NCBI RefSeq assembly: GCF_001500125.1
Contig: NZ_LQIV01000041.1
Span: 212,120 to 276,119, forward strand
Length of the DNA: 64,000 nt
Source of the DNA: Mycobacterium sp. IS-1742
GTDB lineage: Bacteria > Actinomycetota > Actinomycetes > Mycobacteriales > Mycobacteriaceae
Direction: 5' to 3'
Below are positions 1 to 7,976 of this stretch, in pieces (the first letter of the stretch is position 1; the number at the start of each line of letters is the position of its first letter). Made by a program: the position numbers and the translations under genes. The notes below the pieces were generated by a model. The model was not told where the DNA came from. It did not search any database and saw only the letters and a list, made by a program, of their open reading frames with translations.

Positions 1-780
1 CGGGGTGTCGTGGACCACGGCCTCCGGTCGGCCCTCGATGGGCAGCGGGTCGGGCACGCGGGTCAGCACCGCCTCGACATTGGCGGCGTAGCCGGACTCC
101 AGACAACGGACGAAGGTGTCCTCGCCGACCTCGCTCTCGGCCAGGAACTCCTCGGATGCGCTGCCGCCCATGGCTCCCGACACCGCGGAGACGATCACGT
201 ACCGCACCCCGAGGCGGGCGAAGATCCGCTGGTACGCCTCACGGTGCAGGTGGTAGGCGGACTTGAGTCCGTCGTCGTCGACGTCGAACGAGTACGAGTC
301 CTTCATCACGAACTCGCGCCCGCGCAGGATGCCTGCGCGGGGCCGGGCCTCGTCGCGGTACTTGGTCTGGATCTGGAACAGGATCAGCGGGAAGTCCTTG
401 TAGGAGCTGTACTCCCCCTTCACCGTGAGCGTGAAGAGTTCCTCGTGGGTGGGCCCGAGCAGGTAGTCGTTGTCCCGGCGGTCCTTGAGCCGGAACAGCG
501 TGTCGCCGTACTCCGTCCAGCGGTTGGTGGTCTCGTACGGCGCGCGCGGAAGCAGTGCGGGGAACAGGATCTCCTGGCCGCCGATCGCGGTCATCTCGTC
601 GCGGACGATCTGCTCGACCTTGCGGAACACGCGCAGCCCGAGCGGCAGCCAGGTGTAGAGGCCGGGGCCGACGGGGCGGACGTAGCCGGCCCGGATGAGT
701 AGCTTGTGGCTGGGCACCTCCGCGTCGGCGGGATCGTCACGCAGAGTGCGCAGGAACAGCTCGGACATGCGGGTGATCAC
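1..780 (-). CDS. proS: Prolyl-tRNA synthetase, 5' part (runs off the window)
   Basis: Charges tRNA-Pro with proline in the cytoplasm. The first 260 codons are present and the gene continues beyond position 1. The reading begins MITRMSELFLRTL and contains the class-II motif region (TTNRWTEYGDTLFRLKDR), then GPTHEELFTLTVKGEYSSYKDFPL and KYRDEARPRAGILRGREFVMKDSYSF, as in bacterial-type ProS with the editing-domain insertion. The GTG start at 780 gives the same N-terminus as mycobacterial ProS; an internal ATG lies four codons later. It lies downstream of efpA, as in M. tuberculosis. Confidence 0.95.
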   Translation of the reverse strand, partial: MITRMSELFLRTLRDDPADAEVPSHKLLIRAGYVRPVGPGLYTWLPLGLRVFRKVEQIVRDEMTAIGGQEILFPALLPRAPYETTNRWTEYGDTLFRLKDRRDNDYLLGPTHEELFTLTVKGEYSSYKDFPLILFQIQTKYRDEARPRAGILRGREFVMKDSYSFDVDDDGLKSAYHLHREAYQRIFARLGVRYVIVSAVSGAMGGSASEEFLAESEVGEDTFVRCLESGYAANVEAVLTRVPDPLPIEGRPEAVVHDTP

Positions 781-809
781 AGCGGACCACCTTAGCCGCC
801 GGGCAGGTC

Positions 810-825
810 ACCGACGGCGGTCGGT
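810..825 (-). terminator. Possible weak hairpin after efpA
   Basis: Between the efpA stop and the proS start the sequence ACCGAC-GGCG-GTCGGT forms a 6-bp stem with a 4-base loop. There is no T tract, so at most it is a weak or attenuating terminator between efpA and proS. Confidence 0.3.
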
Positions 826-829
826 CAGC

Positions 830-2407
830 TCAGAGCTCGCCGGCGTCCAGCGCGTCCTTGACCTCCTGGGCGTGCGCGACCTGCTGGGAGGTGTAGCCGA
901 TCAGCAGAGCCGCGATCCCGACGAGGACGGCCACGGCCGCCACCCAGAGCAACCCGTAGGTGTAGCCGGCGTCGAGGGCGGCGATCTGCGTGCCGTCCAT
1001 GTTCTTGACCGGACCGGTGGTGCCGCCCAGATACAGCGTGCGCGAGGTGATCACGGCCTGGATCACGGCCAGCACGACCGGGCCGCCGAGGTTCTGCAGC
1101 ATCAGCGCGATGGCCGACACCGGACCGATGCGGTCGAACCCGACGCCGGCGATCGCCGACAGGGTCAGCGGGACGACGATCATGCCGATCCCGATGCCGC
1201 CGACCGTGATCGGGACGACGAGGTTCGGGAAGTACGGGATGCCCCGGTTGAGGGTGGAACCGTAGATCATCGCGCCGAGCACCAGCACGCCGCCGGCGAT
1301 GACCAGCACGCGCGGCGGCAGCAGGGACACCAGCTGCGACGAGAGCGCCAGCCCGATGCCCATCGCGATGACGAACGGGATGAAGCCGACCCCGGCGCGC
1401 AGGGCGCTGTAGCCGAGGATGTCCTGGACGTAGAGGCCGATCAGCACGGTCAGCGTGAACAGCACACCGCCGGCCAGGAAGATCGCGGCGAAGGTCGCCA
1501 GCCGGTTGCGGTCCTTGAACAGATCGAACGGCACGACGGGGTTCTCCGCGCTGCGCTCGACGATGATGAACATCAACAGGAACACCAGGGCGGCACAGAC
1601 GGACCCGATGGTGATCGGCGACAACCAGCCCTTCTCCGGGCCCATCGAGAAGCCGAACACCGCGGCCGTACACCCCAGGGTCGCGAGGATGGCGCCGGTG
1701 GCGTCGAGCTTCATCCGCTCCTTGCTGGTCTCGCGCAGCGTCGTGCGGGCCAGGTAGATCATCACCAGGCCGATGGGCACGTTGACCAGGAACGCCCAGC
1801 GCCAGGAGACCTCGGTCAGGGCCCCGCCCACGACCAGGCCCATCACCGAGCCGACCGCGGTCATCGCGCCGAACACCGCGGTGGCGGCGTTGCGGGCCGG
1901 ACCCTTGGGGAAGGTGGTGGCCACCAGCGCGAGGCCGGTCGGCGAGGCGATCGCGGCGCCGATGCCCTGCAGCAGGCGGGCGATGACCAGAGTCGCCTCG
2001 TTCCAGGCGATCCCGCACAGGATGCTGGCGATGGTGAACAGCGCGACGCCGGCGATGAAGGCCCGTTTGCGGCCGATGGTGTCGCCGAGGCGGCCACCGA
2101 GCAGCATCAGGCCGCCGAAGGTCAGCACGTAGGCGGTGATGACCCAGCTGCGGCCGGCGTCGGAGAGCGACAGCTCGTCCTGAATCTTGGGCAGTGCGAC
2201 GATCGCGATCGTGCTGTCCATGGTGGCGAGCAGCTGCATCCCGGCGATCGCGATCACCGCGGCGAAGAAGCGCCGCGACGGTAACCAGGTCGGTGTCTTC
2301 GCCCGCCCTGCGGGCGACTGTTCTGCGCTCATCGGCTGCGCACGCTTTGACCGCCCTTCGGCATCGCGGATCATGGCTGCGCGCTCTGCGTCGTTGAGAG
2401 CCGTCAT
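830..2407 (-). CDS. efpA: EfpA family MFS efflux transporter (DHA2, 14 TM)
   Basis: Proton-driven multidrug efflux pump of the inner membrane, DHA2 branch of the major facilitator superfamily. The 525-aa protein has a cytoplasmic N-terminal tail of about 45 residues and then repeated hydrophobic segments consistent with 14 helices. Motif A (GGRLGDTIGRKR) is at about residues 104-115, and the conserved stretch GPARNAATAVFGAMTA follows. Sequence and length match mycobacterial EfpA, including the C-terminal AHAQEVKDALDAGEL. The 33-bp gap to cysG is AT-rich and holds an AAGG ribosome-binding site. EfpA is linked to drug tolerance in M. tuberculosis; nothing here shows its inducer. Confidence 0.95.
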   Translation of the reverse strand: MTALNDAERAAMIRDAEGRSKRAQPMSAEQSPAGRAKTPTWLPSRRFFAAVIAIAGMQLLATMDSTIAIVALPKIQDELSLSDAGRSWVITAYVLTFGGLMLLGGRLGDTIGRKRAFIAGVALFTIASILCGIAWNEATLVIARLLQGIGAAIASPTGLALVATTFPKGPARNAATAVFGAMTAVGSVMGLVVGGALTEVSWRWAFLVNVPIGLVMIYLARTTLRETSKERMKLDATGAILATLGCTAAVFGFSMGPEKGWLSPITIGSVCAALVFLLMFIIVERSAENPVVPFDLFKDRNRLATFAAIFLAGGVLFTLTVLIGLYVQDILGYSALRAGVGFIPFVIAMGIGLALSSQLVSLLPPRVLVIAGGVLVLGAMIYGSTLNRGIPYFPNLVVPITVGGIGIGMIVVPLTLSAIAGVGFDRIGPVSAIALMLQNLGGPVVLAVIQAVITSRTLYLGGTTGPVKNMDGTQIAALDAGYTYGLLWVAAVAVLVGIAALLIGYTSQQVAHAQEVKDALDAGEL

Positions 2408-2440
2408 AACGGGTTACCTTACAGTACTCTTAGAATCTTT

Positions 2441-3637
2441 TTATCCACCGAAGGCCGCGACCGGGCCGATCACGATGATCGCGGGAGGTCGGATGCCCTC
2501 GGCGCTCATCCGTTCCGGCGCGTCGGCGAGCGTCGCCCGCAAAGTGCGTTGCGCGGTCGTGGTGCCGTGCTGGACGACGAGTACCGGCGTCTCCGCAGGT
2601 CGGCCGCCTGCGATCAGCACCCTGGTGAACAACTCGATGCGTTCGACGGCCATCAGCAAAACGATGGTGCCGGTGAGCGCGGCCAGTGCATCCCAATTCA
2701 CTAACGATTCGGGGTGGTCCGGCGCAACATGGCCGCTGACCACCACGAACTCGTGCGTCACATGCCGGTGGGTGACGGGCACGCCGGCGAGCGCGGGAAC
2801 ACCTATGGCGCTGGTCACACCCGGTACGACGGTGACCGGGATGCCCGCGTCGGCGCAGGCGAGCACCTCTTCGTAACCGCGCGCGAACACGAAGGGATCG
2901 CCGCCCTTGAGGCGCACCACGAACTTGCCCGCCGAGGCCCGGTCGATCAGCACCTGATTGATCGCATCCTGGGCCATCGCGCGGCCGTACGGGATCTTGG
3001 CGGCGTCGATGACCTCGACGTGCGGCGGCAGCTCCGCGAGCAGTTCCTGAGGGGCCAGCCTGTCGGCGACCACGACATCGGCCTGGGCGAGCAGCCGGCG
3101 TCCCCGCACCGTGATGAGTTCCGGGTCGCCGGGCCCACCGCCGACCAGCGCGACGCCCGTGGCCACCGTGTCCTGGGCGTCCCCGGAGATCACTCCGCTG
3201 GCGAGCGCCTCGTGGATGGCCGACCGGATGGCCGCCGAACGGCGGTGCTCTCCGCCGGCGAGCACGCCGACCGACAGACCCTCGTATTCGAACGACGCGG
3301 GCGTTACGGCGGTGCCCTCGCGCGCGATGTCGGCGCGCACGCAGAAGATGCGGCGGCGTTCGGCTTCGGCGACGACGGCCGCATTGACGTCGGGATCGTC
3401 GGTCGCGGCGATGACATACCAGGCGCCGTCGAGGTCGCCGACGCGGAAGTCGCGCAGTGTCAGTGTGATTCCGGTCATAGCCTCGACGGCGGGCCGGGCG
3501 GCGCGGGCGATGACGTGCACGTCGGCGCCGTTGGCGATCAACAGCGGCAGCCGGCGCTGCGCGACCGTGCCGCCACCGACGATGACGACCTTCCTGCCTG
3601 CGAGTCGCAGGCCGACGAGGTACGCGTTATCGGTCAC
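2441..3637 (-). CDS. cysG: Siroheme synthase: precorrin-2 dehydrogenase/ferrochelatase plus SUMT fusion
   Basis: A 398-aa two-domain enzyme of tetrapyrrole synthesis. The N-terminal half (about 1-155) has the NAD-binding Rossmann motif VGGGTVAQRR and resembles the precorrin-2 dehydrogenase/sirohydrochlorin ferrochelatase part of CysG. The C-terminal half (about 165-398) is uroporphyrinogen-III C-methyltransferase with VGGGPGDPELITVRG and the RLKGGDPFVFARG loop. It makes precorrin-2 for siroheme and for cobalamin. The GTG start overlaps the cobB stop by 4 nt (GTGA), indicating coupled translation in the cobO-cobB-cysG operon. Confidence 0.92.
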   Translation of the reverse strand: MTDNAYLVGLRLAGRKVVIVGGGTVAQRRLPLLIANGADVHVIARAARPAVEAMTGITLTLRDFRVGDLDGAWYVIAATDDPDVNAAVVAEAERRRIFCVRADIAREGTAVTPASFEYEGLSVGVLAGGEHRRSAAIRSAIHEALASGVISGDAQDTVATGVALVGGGPGDPELITVRGRRLLAQADVVVADRLAPQELLAELPPHVEVIDAAKIPYGRAMAQDAINQVLIDRASAGKFVVRLKGGDPFVFARGYEEVLACADAGIPVTVVPGVTSAIGVPALAGVPVTHRHVTHEFVVVSGHVAPDHPESLVNWDALAALTGTIVLLMAVERIELFTRVLIAGGRPAETPVLVVQHGTTTAQRTLRATLADAPERMSAEGIRPPAIIVIGPVAAFGG

Positions 3638-5001
3638 CCGGCGAGCTTAGAGCGTGCGGCCGATGCGACGAAGCGGGCGACCGCACGGGGGTGTGCGGCC
3701 GGGTGGGTGTGGAGGTAGCCCGCGTGCACGCCGGAGCGCACCGCGCCGTCGGTGACGGTGCCCGTCGGTCCGCCCGCGAAGTGCCAGGCCGCCTCGTACC
3801 GGTCGGTGAATGTGACGGCGGTGCGGTGGAACTCGTGGCCGGTGACCCGCTCCCCCGCGCGGTGCAGCGACGAGTCGGTGACGGCGATGGCCTGCCGGTA
3901 GCCCAGCGTGAGGCGTTCGGTGAACCGCGCCGAACCCGACAGCACCCCGCACATGGGCAGGCCGTCGAGGTCGTCGACGAGGTAGGTCAGCCCCGCACAC
4001 TCGGCGTGGATCGGGGACCCGAGCGAGGCGAGCCGAGCGATCTGTTGCCGCACAGGCACATTCGCAGACAGGTCGGCGGCATGCTGTTCGGGGAATCCGC
4101 CGGGGATCACCAGCGCCGCCGCGTCCGGGGGCAGATCGTCGGTCAGCGGGTCGAACTCGGCCACCTGCGCACCGGCGGCACGCAACAGTTCTCCGTGTTC
4201 GGGATAGCCGAAGGTGAACGCCTTCCCGGCGGCCAGTGCGACGGTCACCGAGTACGCCGATTCACCTGCGGCGCCCGGGTCCCACGGCGCGGCGGTGACG
4301 GCGGCGTGCGCGGCGCCGACGACGGCGTCGACGTCGACGTGGCGGGAGACCAGGTCGGCCATCGCGGCGATCGCGTCGCGCGCCGCGCGTCCGTGTTCCA
4401 CCGCGGTGACCAGGCCGAGGTGGCGGGACGGGACGGCCAGCGCCTCGGTGCGCGGGATCGACCCGAACACGGACAGCCCGGCGTGTTCACAGGCCTGCCG
4501 CAGCACCTCCTCATGGCGTGGGGAGCCGACCCGGTTGAGGACGACCCCGGCGATGCGGGTGTGCGGATCGAACGTCGAGAAGCCGTGCAGCAGTGCGGCG
4601 ATGCTGTGGCTCTGCCCTCGGGCGTCGACGACGAGGACCACCGGTGCGCCGAGCAGACCCGCCACGTGTGCGGTCGAACCCGTTGCCGGACCGGACATCC
4701 GATCGTCGATGCGCCCGTCGAACAGTCCCATGACACCTTCGACGACGGCGATGTCCGCGCCCGCGGCGCCGTGCGCGTACAGCGGGCCGATCAGGTGTTC
4801 GCCGACCAGCACCGGGTCGAGGTTGCGGCCGGGGCGTCCGGCGGCCAGCGCGTGGTAACCGGGGTCGATGAAGTCCGGGCCGATCTTGAACGGCGCGACC
4901 GCATGTCCGGCGCGGCGCAGCGCACCCATCAAACCCGTTGCGACCGTGGTCTTTCCGCTCCCCGACGAGGGTGCGGCGATCACCACGGCGGGGACGCTCA
5001 C
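3634..5001 (-). CDS. cobB: Cobyrinic acid a,c-diamide synthase / hydrogenobyrinate amidase
   Basis: ATP- and glutamine-dependent amidation of side chains a and c of the corrin ring. The N-terminal P-loop (APSSGSGKTT, residues 10-19) opens the DTBS-like ATPase domain, and the class-I glutaminase domain carries nucleophile Cys335 in HAECAGL. The GTG start at 5001 gives MSVPAVVIAAP, matching other mycobacterial CobB proteins and leaving a 4-nt gap after cobO. An in-frame ATG at 5043 would overlap cobO by 38 nt and add 14 atypical residues, so I reject it. Predicted length 455 aa. Confidence 0.92.
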   Translation of the reverse strand: MSVPAVVIAAPSSGSGKTTVATGLMGALRRAGHAVAPFKIGPDFIDPGYHALAAGRPGRNLDPVLVGEHLIGPLYAHGAAGADIAVVEGVMGLFDGRIDDRMSGPATGSTAHVAGLLGAPVVLVVDARGQSHSIAALLHGFSTFDPHTRIAGVVLNRVGSPRHEEVLRQACEHAGLSVFGSIPRTEALAVPSRHLGLVTAVEHGRAARDAIAAMADLVSRHVDVDAVVGAAHAAVTAAPWDPGAAGESAYSVTVALAAGKAFTFGYPEHGELLRAAGAQVAEFDPLTDDLPPDAAALVIPGGFPEQHAADLSANVPVRQQIARLASLGSPIHAECAGLTYLVDDLDGLPMCGVLSGSARFTERLTLGYRQAIAVTDSSLHRAGERVTGHEFHRTAVTFTDRYEAAWHFAGGPTGTVTDGAVRSGVHAGYLHTHPAAHPRAVARFVASAARSKLAG

Positions 5002-5005
5002 GTGC

Positions 5006-5620
5006 TCACCACTCGATGCCCTTCTGGCCCTTCCGGCCCACATCCATCGGATGTTTGACCTTGGTCATCTCGGTCACCAGATCGGCGGCGTCGATCAGCG
5101 ACTGCGGTGCGTCACGGCCGGTGATCACGACGTGCTGCCTTCCCGGACGCGAGCGCAGCACCTCGACCACCTCCGCGGTGTCGACCCAGCCCCACTTGAG
5201 CGGATAGGTGAACTCGTCGAGCACGTAGAAGTCGTGGCGCTCCTCGGCGAGCCGGCGAACGATCTCGGCCCACCCGTCGGCCGCCGCGGCGGCGTGGTCG
5301 TCGTCGCTGCCGGCTTTGCGCGACCACGACCAGCCCGACCCCATCTTGTGCCATTCGACGGCGCCGCCCGCGCCGTTCTCGTCGTGCAGGCGGCCGAGCT
5401 CGCGGAACACCGACTCCTCGCCGACCTTCCACTTCGCGCTCTTGACGAACTGGAACACCGCGATGTCGAAGCCCTGGTTCCATGCGCGCAGCGCCATGCC
5501 GAACGCGGCGGTCGATTTTCCCTTGCCCGGGCCGGTGTGCACGGCCAGCAGCGGTGCGTTGCGCCGGGCGCGGGTGGTCAGCCCGTCGTCGGGGACGGTC
5601 GCGGGACGGCCCTGCGGCAT
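5006..5620 (-). CDS. cobO: Cob(I)yrinic acid a,c-diamide adenosyltransferase (CobO/BtuR)
   Basis: Transfers the adenosyl group of ATP to the reduced corrinoid cobalt. The 204-aa protein carries the family P-loop HTGPGKGKSTAA at about residues 28-39, the core FYVLDEFTYPLKWGW and the ITGRDAP segment, all standard for CobO/CobA-type transferases. It stands between the chelatase upstream (11-bp gap) and cobB downstream (4-bp gap) in one transcriptional unit, so cobalt insertion, adenosylation and amidation are encoded together. Confidence 0.95.
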   Translation of the reverse strand: MPQGRPATVPDDGLTTRARRNAPLLAVHTGPGKGKSTAAFGMALRAWNQGFDIAVFQFVKSAKWKVGEESVFRELGRLHDENGAGGAVEWHKMGSGWSWSRKAGSDDDHAAAAADGWAEIVRRLAEERHDFYVLDEFTYPLKWGWVDTAEVVEVLRSRPGRQHVVITGRDAPQSLIDAADLVTEMTKVKHPMDVGRKGQKGIEW

Positions 5621-5631
5621 GGCTTCCTCCG

Positions 5632-7500
5632 TTAGGCGGCGGTGCGGTCGGTCTGGGTGACCAGGCGGGTGAGATCGTCGGCGCGCAGGTGCGCCAGCCG
5701 GACGGCGGGCGCACGCAGCGCCACGGCGAGTTCCTCGGCCAGGCCCAGCCGCACGAACGACGTCTCGCAGTCGACGACCACGGCGGCGGCACCCTCGGCC
5801 ACCAGGCGGGCGGCGGCCTCACGCGTGCGGCCCAGCGGATCCGGCCCCCCGGTGGCGCGGCCGTCGGTCAGCACGACGACCAGACAGCGGCGGGCGCGGT
5901 CGCGGGCCTTCTCCCGGACGACGACGTCGCGGGCGGCGAGCAGACCCTCCGCGAGCGGCGTCTTGCCGCCGGTGTCGAACCGCGACAGCCGGCGGCTGGC
6001 GATGTACACCGACGTCGTGGGCGGCAGCAGCAGCGTGGCCTGCCGTTGCCGGAAGGTGACCACCGCGACCTTGTCGCGACGCTGGTAGGCGTCGCGCAGC
6101 AGGGACAGCGTGGCGCCGCCGACCGCGGCCATCCGGTCGCGGGCCGCCATCGACCCCGAGGCGTCGACGACGAAGACCACCAGGTTGCCCTCGTGCCCCT
6201 CGCGTACGGCCCGGCGCACGTCCTGCGCACCGGGCCGGGGCCGGCCGGGTACGCGCTGGTTCTCCGCGGCGGCCAGCAGCGTCCCGAAGACGTGCAGACC
6301 GTGTCCGGTCTCGGCGTCGGCGGTGGACGCCACGACCGTGCCGGTGCGGTTGCGGGCCCGGGACCGCCGGCCGGGCGCACCCTCCCCGACGCCGGGCACC
6401 ACCAGGGTCCTGGTCTTGAAGACCGCGGACGGGGCGCCGCTGCTGCGTGTCCGGTCCGACGACGAACCGCCCTGCGGGCGCGTCGGTTCCGGTAATTCGC
6501 CGGGCGCGCCCCCGCCGGGCGGATCCGGCGGGGGTTCGGGGTCGGGGTCCGGGTCGGCCGCGTCGGCGGAGGCACCGGCCTGCTCCATCGCCTCGTCGAG
6601 GCGCTCGGGGTCCAGGCCGGGGTCGTCGAACGGGTCGCGCCTGCGCCGGTGCGGCAGCGCGAGTTCGGCGGCCACCCGGATGTCCTCTTCGCCGACGGTC
6701 CGCACGCCCCGCCAGGCGGCGTGCGCGACCGCGGTGCGCGCGACCACCAGATCGGCTCGCATCCCGTCGACGTCGAACGCCGCGCACAGGGCGGCGATCC
6801 GCCGTAACTCGCTGTCCGGCAACGACACCGACGGTACGAGAGCACGCGCTTCGGCGACCCGCCGCGCCAGGTCGGCGTCCTGGCCCGCATGGCGCTCGGC
6901 GAAGCCGGACGGGTCCGCCTCGAACGCCATCCGTGCGCGGATCACCTCGACGCGGACGTCGACGTCACGGCTCGCCGCGACGTCCACGGTGAGCCCGAAC
7001 CGGTCGAGCAGCTGCGGACGCAGTTCGCCCTCTTCGGGATTCATCGTGCCGATCAGCACGAACCGCGCCTCGTGGGTGTGGGAGATCCCGTCGCGTTCGA
7101 TGTGCACCCGGCCCATCGCGGCCGCGTCGAGCAGCACGTCGACCAGGTGGTCGTGCAGCAGGTTGACCTCGTCGACGTAGAGCACGCCGCCGTGGGCCCG
7201 CGCGAGCAGGCCCGGCGAGAAGGCGTGTTCGCCGTCGCGCAGCACCTTCTGCAGATCCAGCGATCCGACGACACGGTCCTCGGTCGCCCCGATCGGCAGC
7301 TCGACCAGTGCACCGCCGTCGACCCGGGACAGGATGTGCGCCAACCCGCGTACGGCGGTCGATTTCGCGGTGCCCTTCTCCCCGCGGATCAGCACGCCGC
7401 CGATCTCGGGGCGCACCGCGCACAGCAGCAGGGCCAGCAGCAGCCGGTCGTGGCCGACGATCGCGCTGAACGGATACGTGGGCGTCGCGGCCGCGGTCAC
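5632..7500 (-). CDS. Fused AAA/VWA chelatase subunit (ChlI-ChlD type), probably for cobalt insertion
   Basis: The 622-aa protein joins an AAA+ ATPase domain (Walker A GEKGTAKST at about 40-48; Walker B GGVLYVDEVNLL at about 104-115) to a C-terminal von Willebrand A domain with a MIDAS motif DASGS (446-450). An acidic, proline-rich linker (about 300-355) separates them. This is the Mg-chelatase I plus D architecture in one chain. Mycobacteria do not make chlorophyll, and its position beside cobO/cobB suggests it is the ATPase partner of CobN in aerobic cobalt insertion; that role is inferred and no cobN is in the window. The GTG start overlaps the upstream GNAT stop by 4 nt. Confidence 0.85.
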   Translation of the reverse strand: MTAAATPTYPFSAIVGHDRLLLALLLCAVRPEIGGVLIRGEKGTAKSTAVRGLAHILSRVDGGALVELPIGATEDRVVGSLDLQKVLRDGEHAFSPGLLARAHGGVLYVDEVNLLHDHLVDVLLDAAAMGRVHIERDGISHTHEARFVLIGTMNPEEGELRPQLLDRFGLTVDVAASRDVDVRVEVIRARMAFEADPSGFAERHAGQDADLARRVAEARALVPSVSLPDSELRRIAALCAAFDVDGMRADLVVARTAVAHAAWRGVRTVGEEDIRVAAELALPHRRRRDPFDDPGLDPERLDEAMEQAGASADAADPDPDPEPPPDPPGGGAPGELPEPTRPQGGSSSDRTRSSGAPSAVFKTRTLVVPGVGEGAPGRRSRARNRTGTVVASTADAETGHGLHVFGTLLAAAENQRVPGRPRPGAQDVRRAVREGHEGNLVVFVVDASGSMAARDRMAAVGGATLSLLRDAYQRRDKVAVVTFRQRQATLLLPPTTSVYIASRRLSRFDTGGKTPLAEGLLAARDVVVREKARDRARRCLVVVLTDGRATGGPDPLGRTREAAARLVAEGAAAVVVDCETSFVRLGLAEELAVALRAPAVRLAHLRADDLTRLVTQTDRTAA

Positions 7501-7964
7501 GGGTGTGCCGTCCCGGACGCCGGGCGCAGCATCGGCACGTGCGGGATGCCGTCCTCGACGAATTCGTCACCGGCGCGGACGAATCCGTGCCGGGCGTACA
7601 TCTCCACCAGATATGTCTGGGCGTCGATGCGGCACGGGTGGTCACCGACGTCGGCGAGCGCGGCCTGCATCAACCGGGCGGTGTGGCCGTGGCCGCGCGC
7701 ATCCCTGCGGGTGCAGACCCGGCCGATGCGGAAACCCTTGTGCCCGCCGGGATGTTCCTCCATCAACCGCAGCGTGGAGACGACCTCACCGTCGGGGCCC
7801 TCCAGCCAGAAGTGACGGGTCTCGGCGAGCAGATCGCGGCCGTCGAGTTCCGGGTACGGGCAGGCCTGCTCGACGACGAAGACCTCGACCCGCAGCTTGA
7901 GCAGTTCGTAGAGCGTCGCCGCGTCCAGGTCCTTGGCCCAGCTGCGGCGCAGCGCGACCGTCAT
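7497..7964 (-). CDS. ElaA-like GNAT N-acetyltransferase
   Basis: A 155-aa single-domain GNAT protein. The N-terminus (LYELLKLRVEVFVVEQACPYPELDGRD) is the ElaA-family signature. The acetyl-CoA site is degenerate RIGRVCTRRDARGHGHTARLM, with RDARGHG as the Q/RxxGxG/A equivalent. The substrate is unknown. It overlaps the chelatase gene by 4 nt and is the first gene of the minus-strand cob unit, 12 nt after mqo. The same neighbour occurs in M. tuberculosis (Rv2851c), so the linkage is old. Confidence 0.85.
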   Translation of the reverse strand: MTVALRRSWAKDLDAATLYELLKLRVEVFVVEQACPYPELDGRDLLAETRHFWLEGPDGEVVSTLRLMEEHPGGHKGFRIGRVCTRRDARGHGHTARLMQAALADVGDHPCRIDAQTYLVEMYARHGFVRAGDEFVEDGIPHVPMLRPASGTAHP

Positions 7965-7976
7965 CGTCGCACCACG

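Noticed and set aside
695..2284. Long open frame on the plus strand opposite efpA
   Set aside because: Composition is Arg/Gly/Asp-rich low-complexity typical of antisense frames in high-GC DNA; the minus-strand frame is a clear EfpA.
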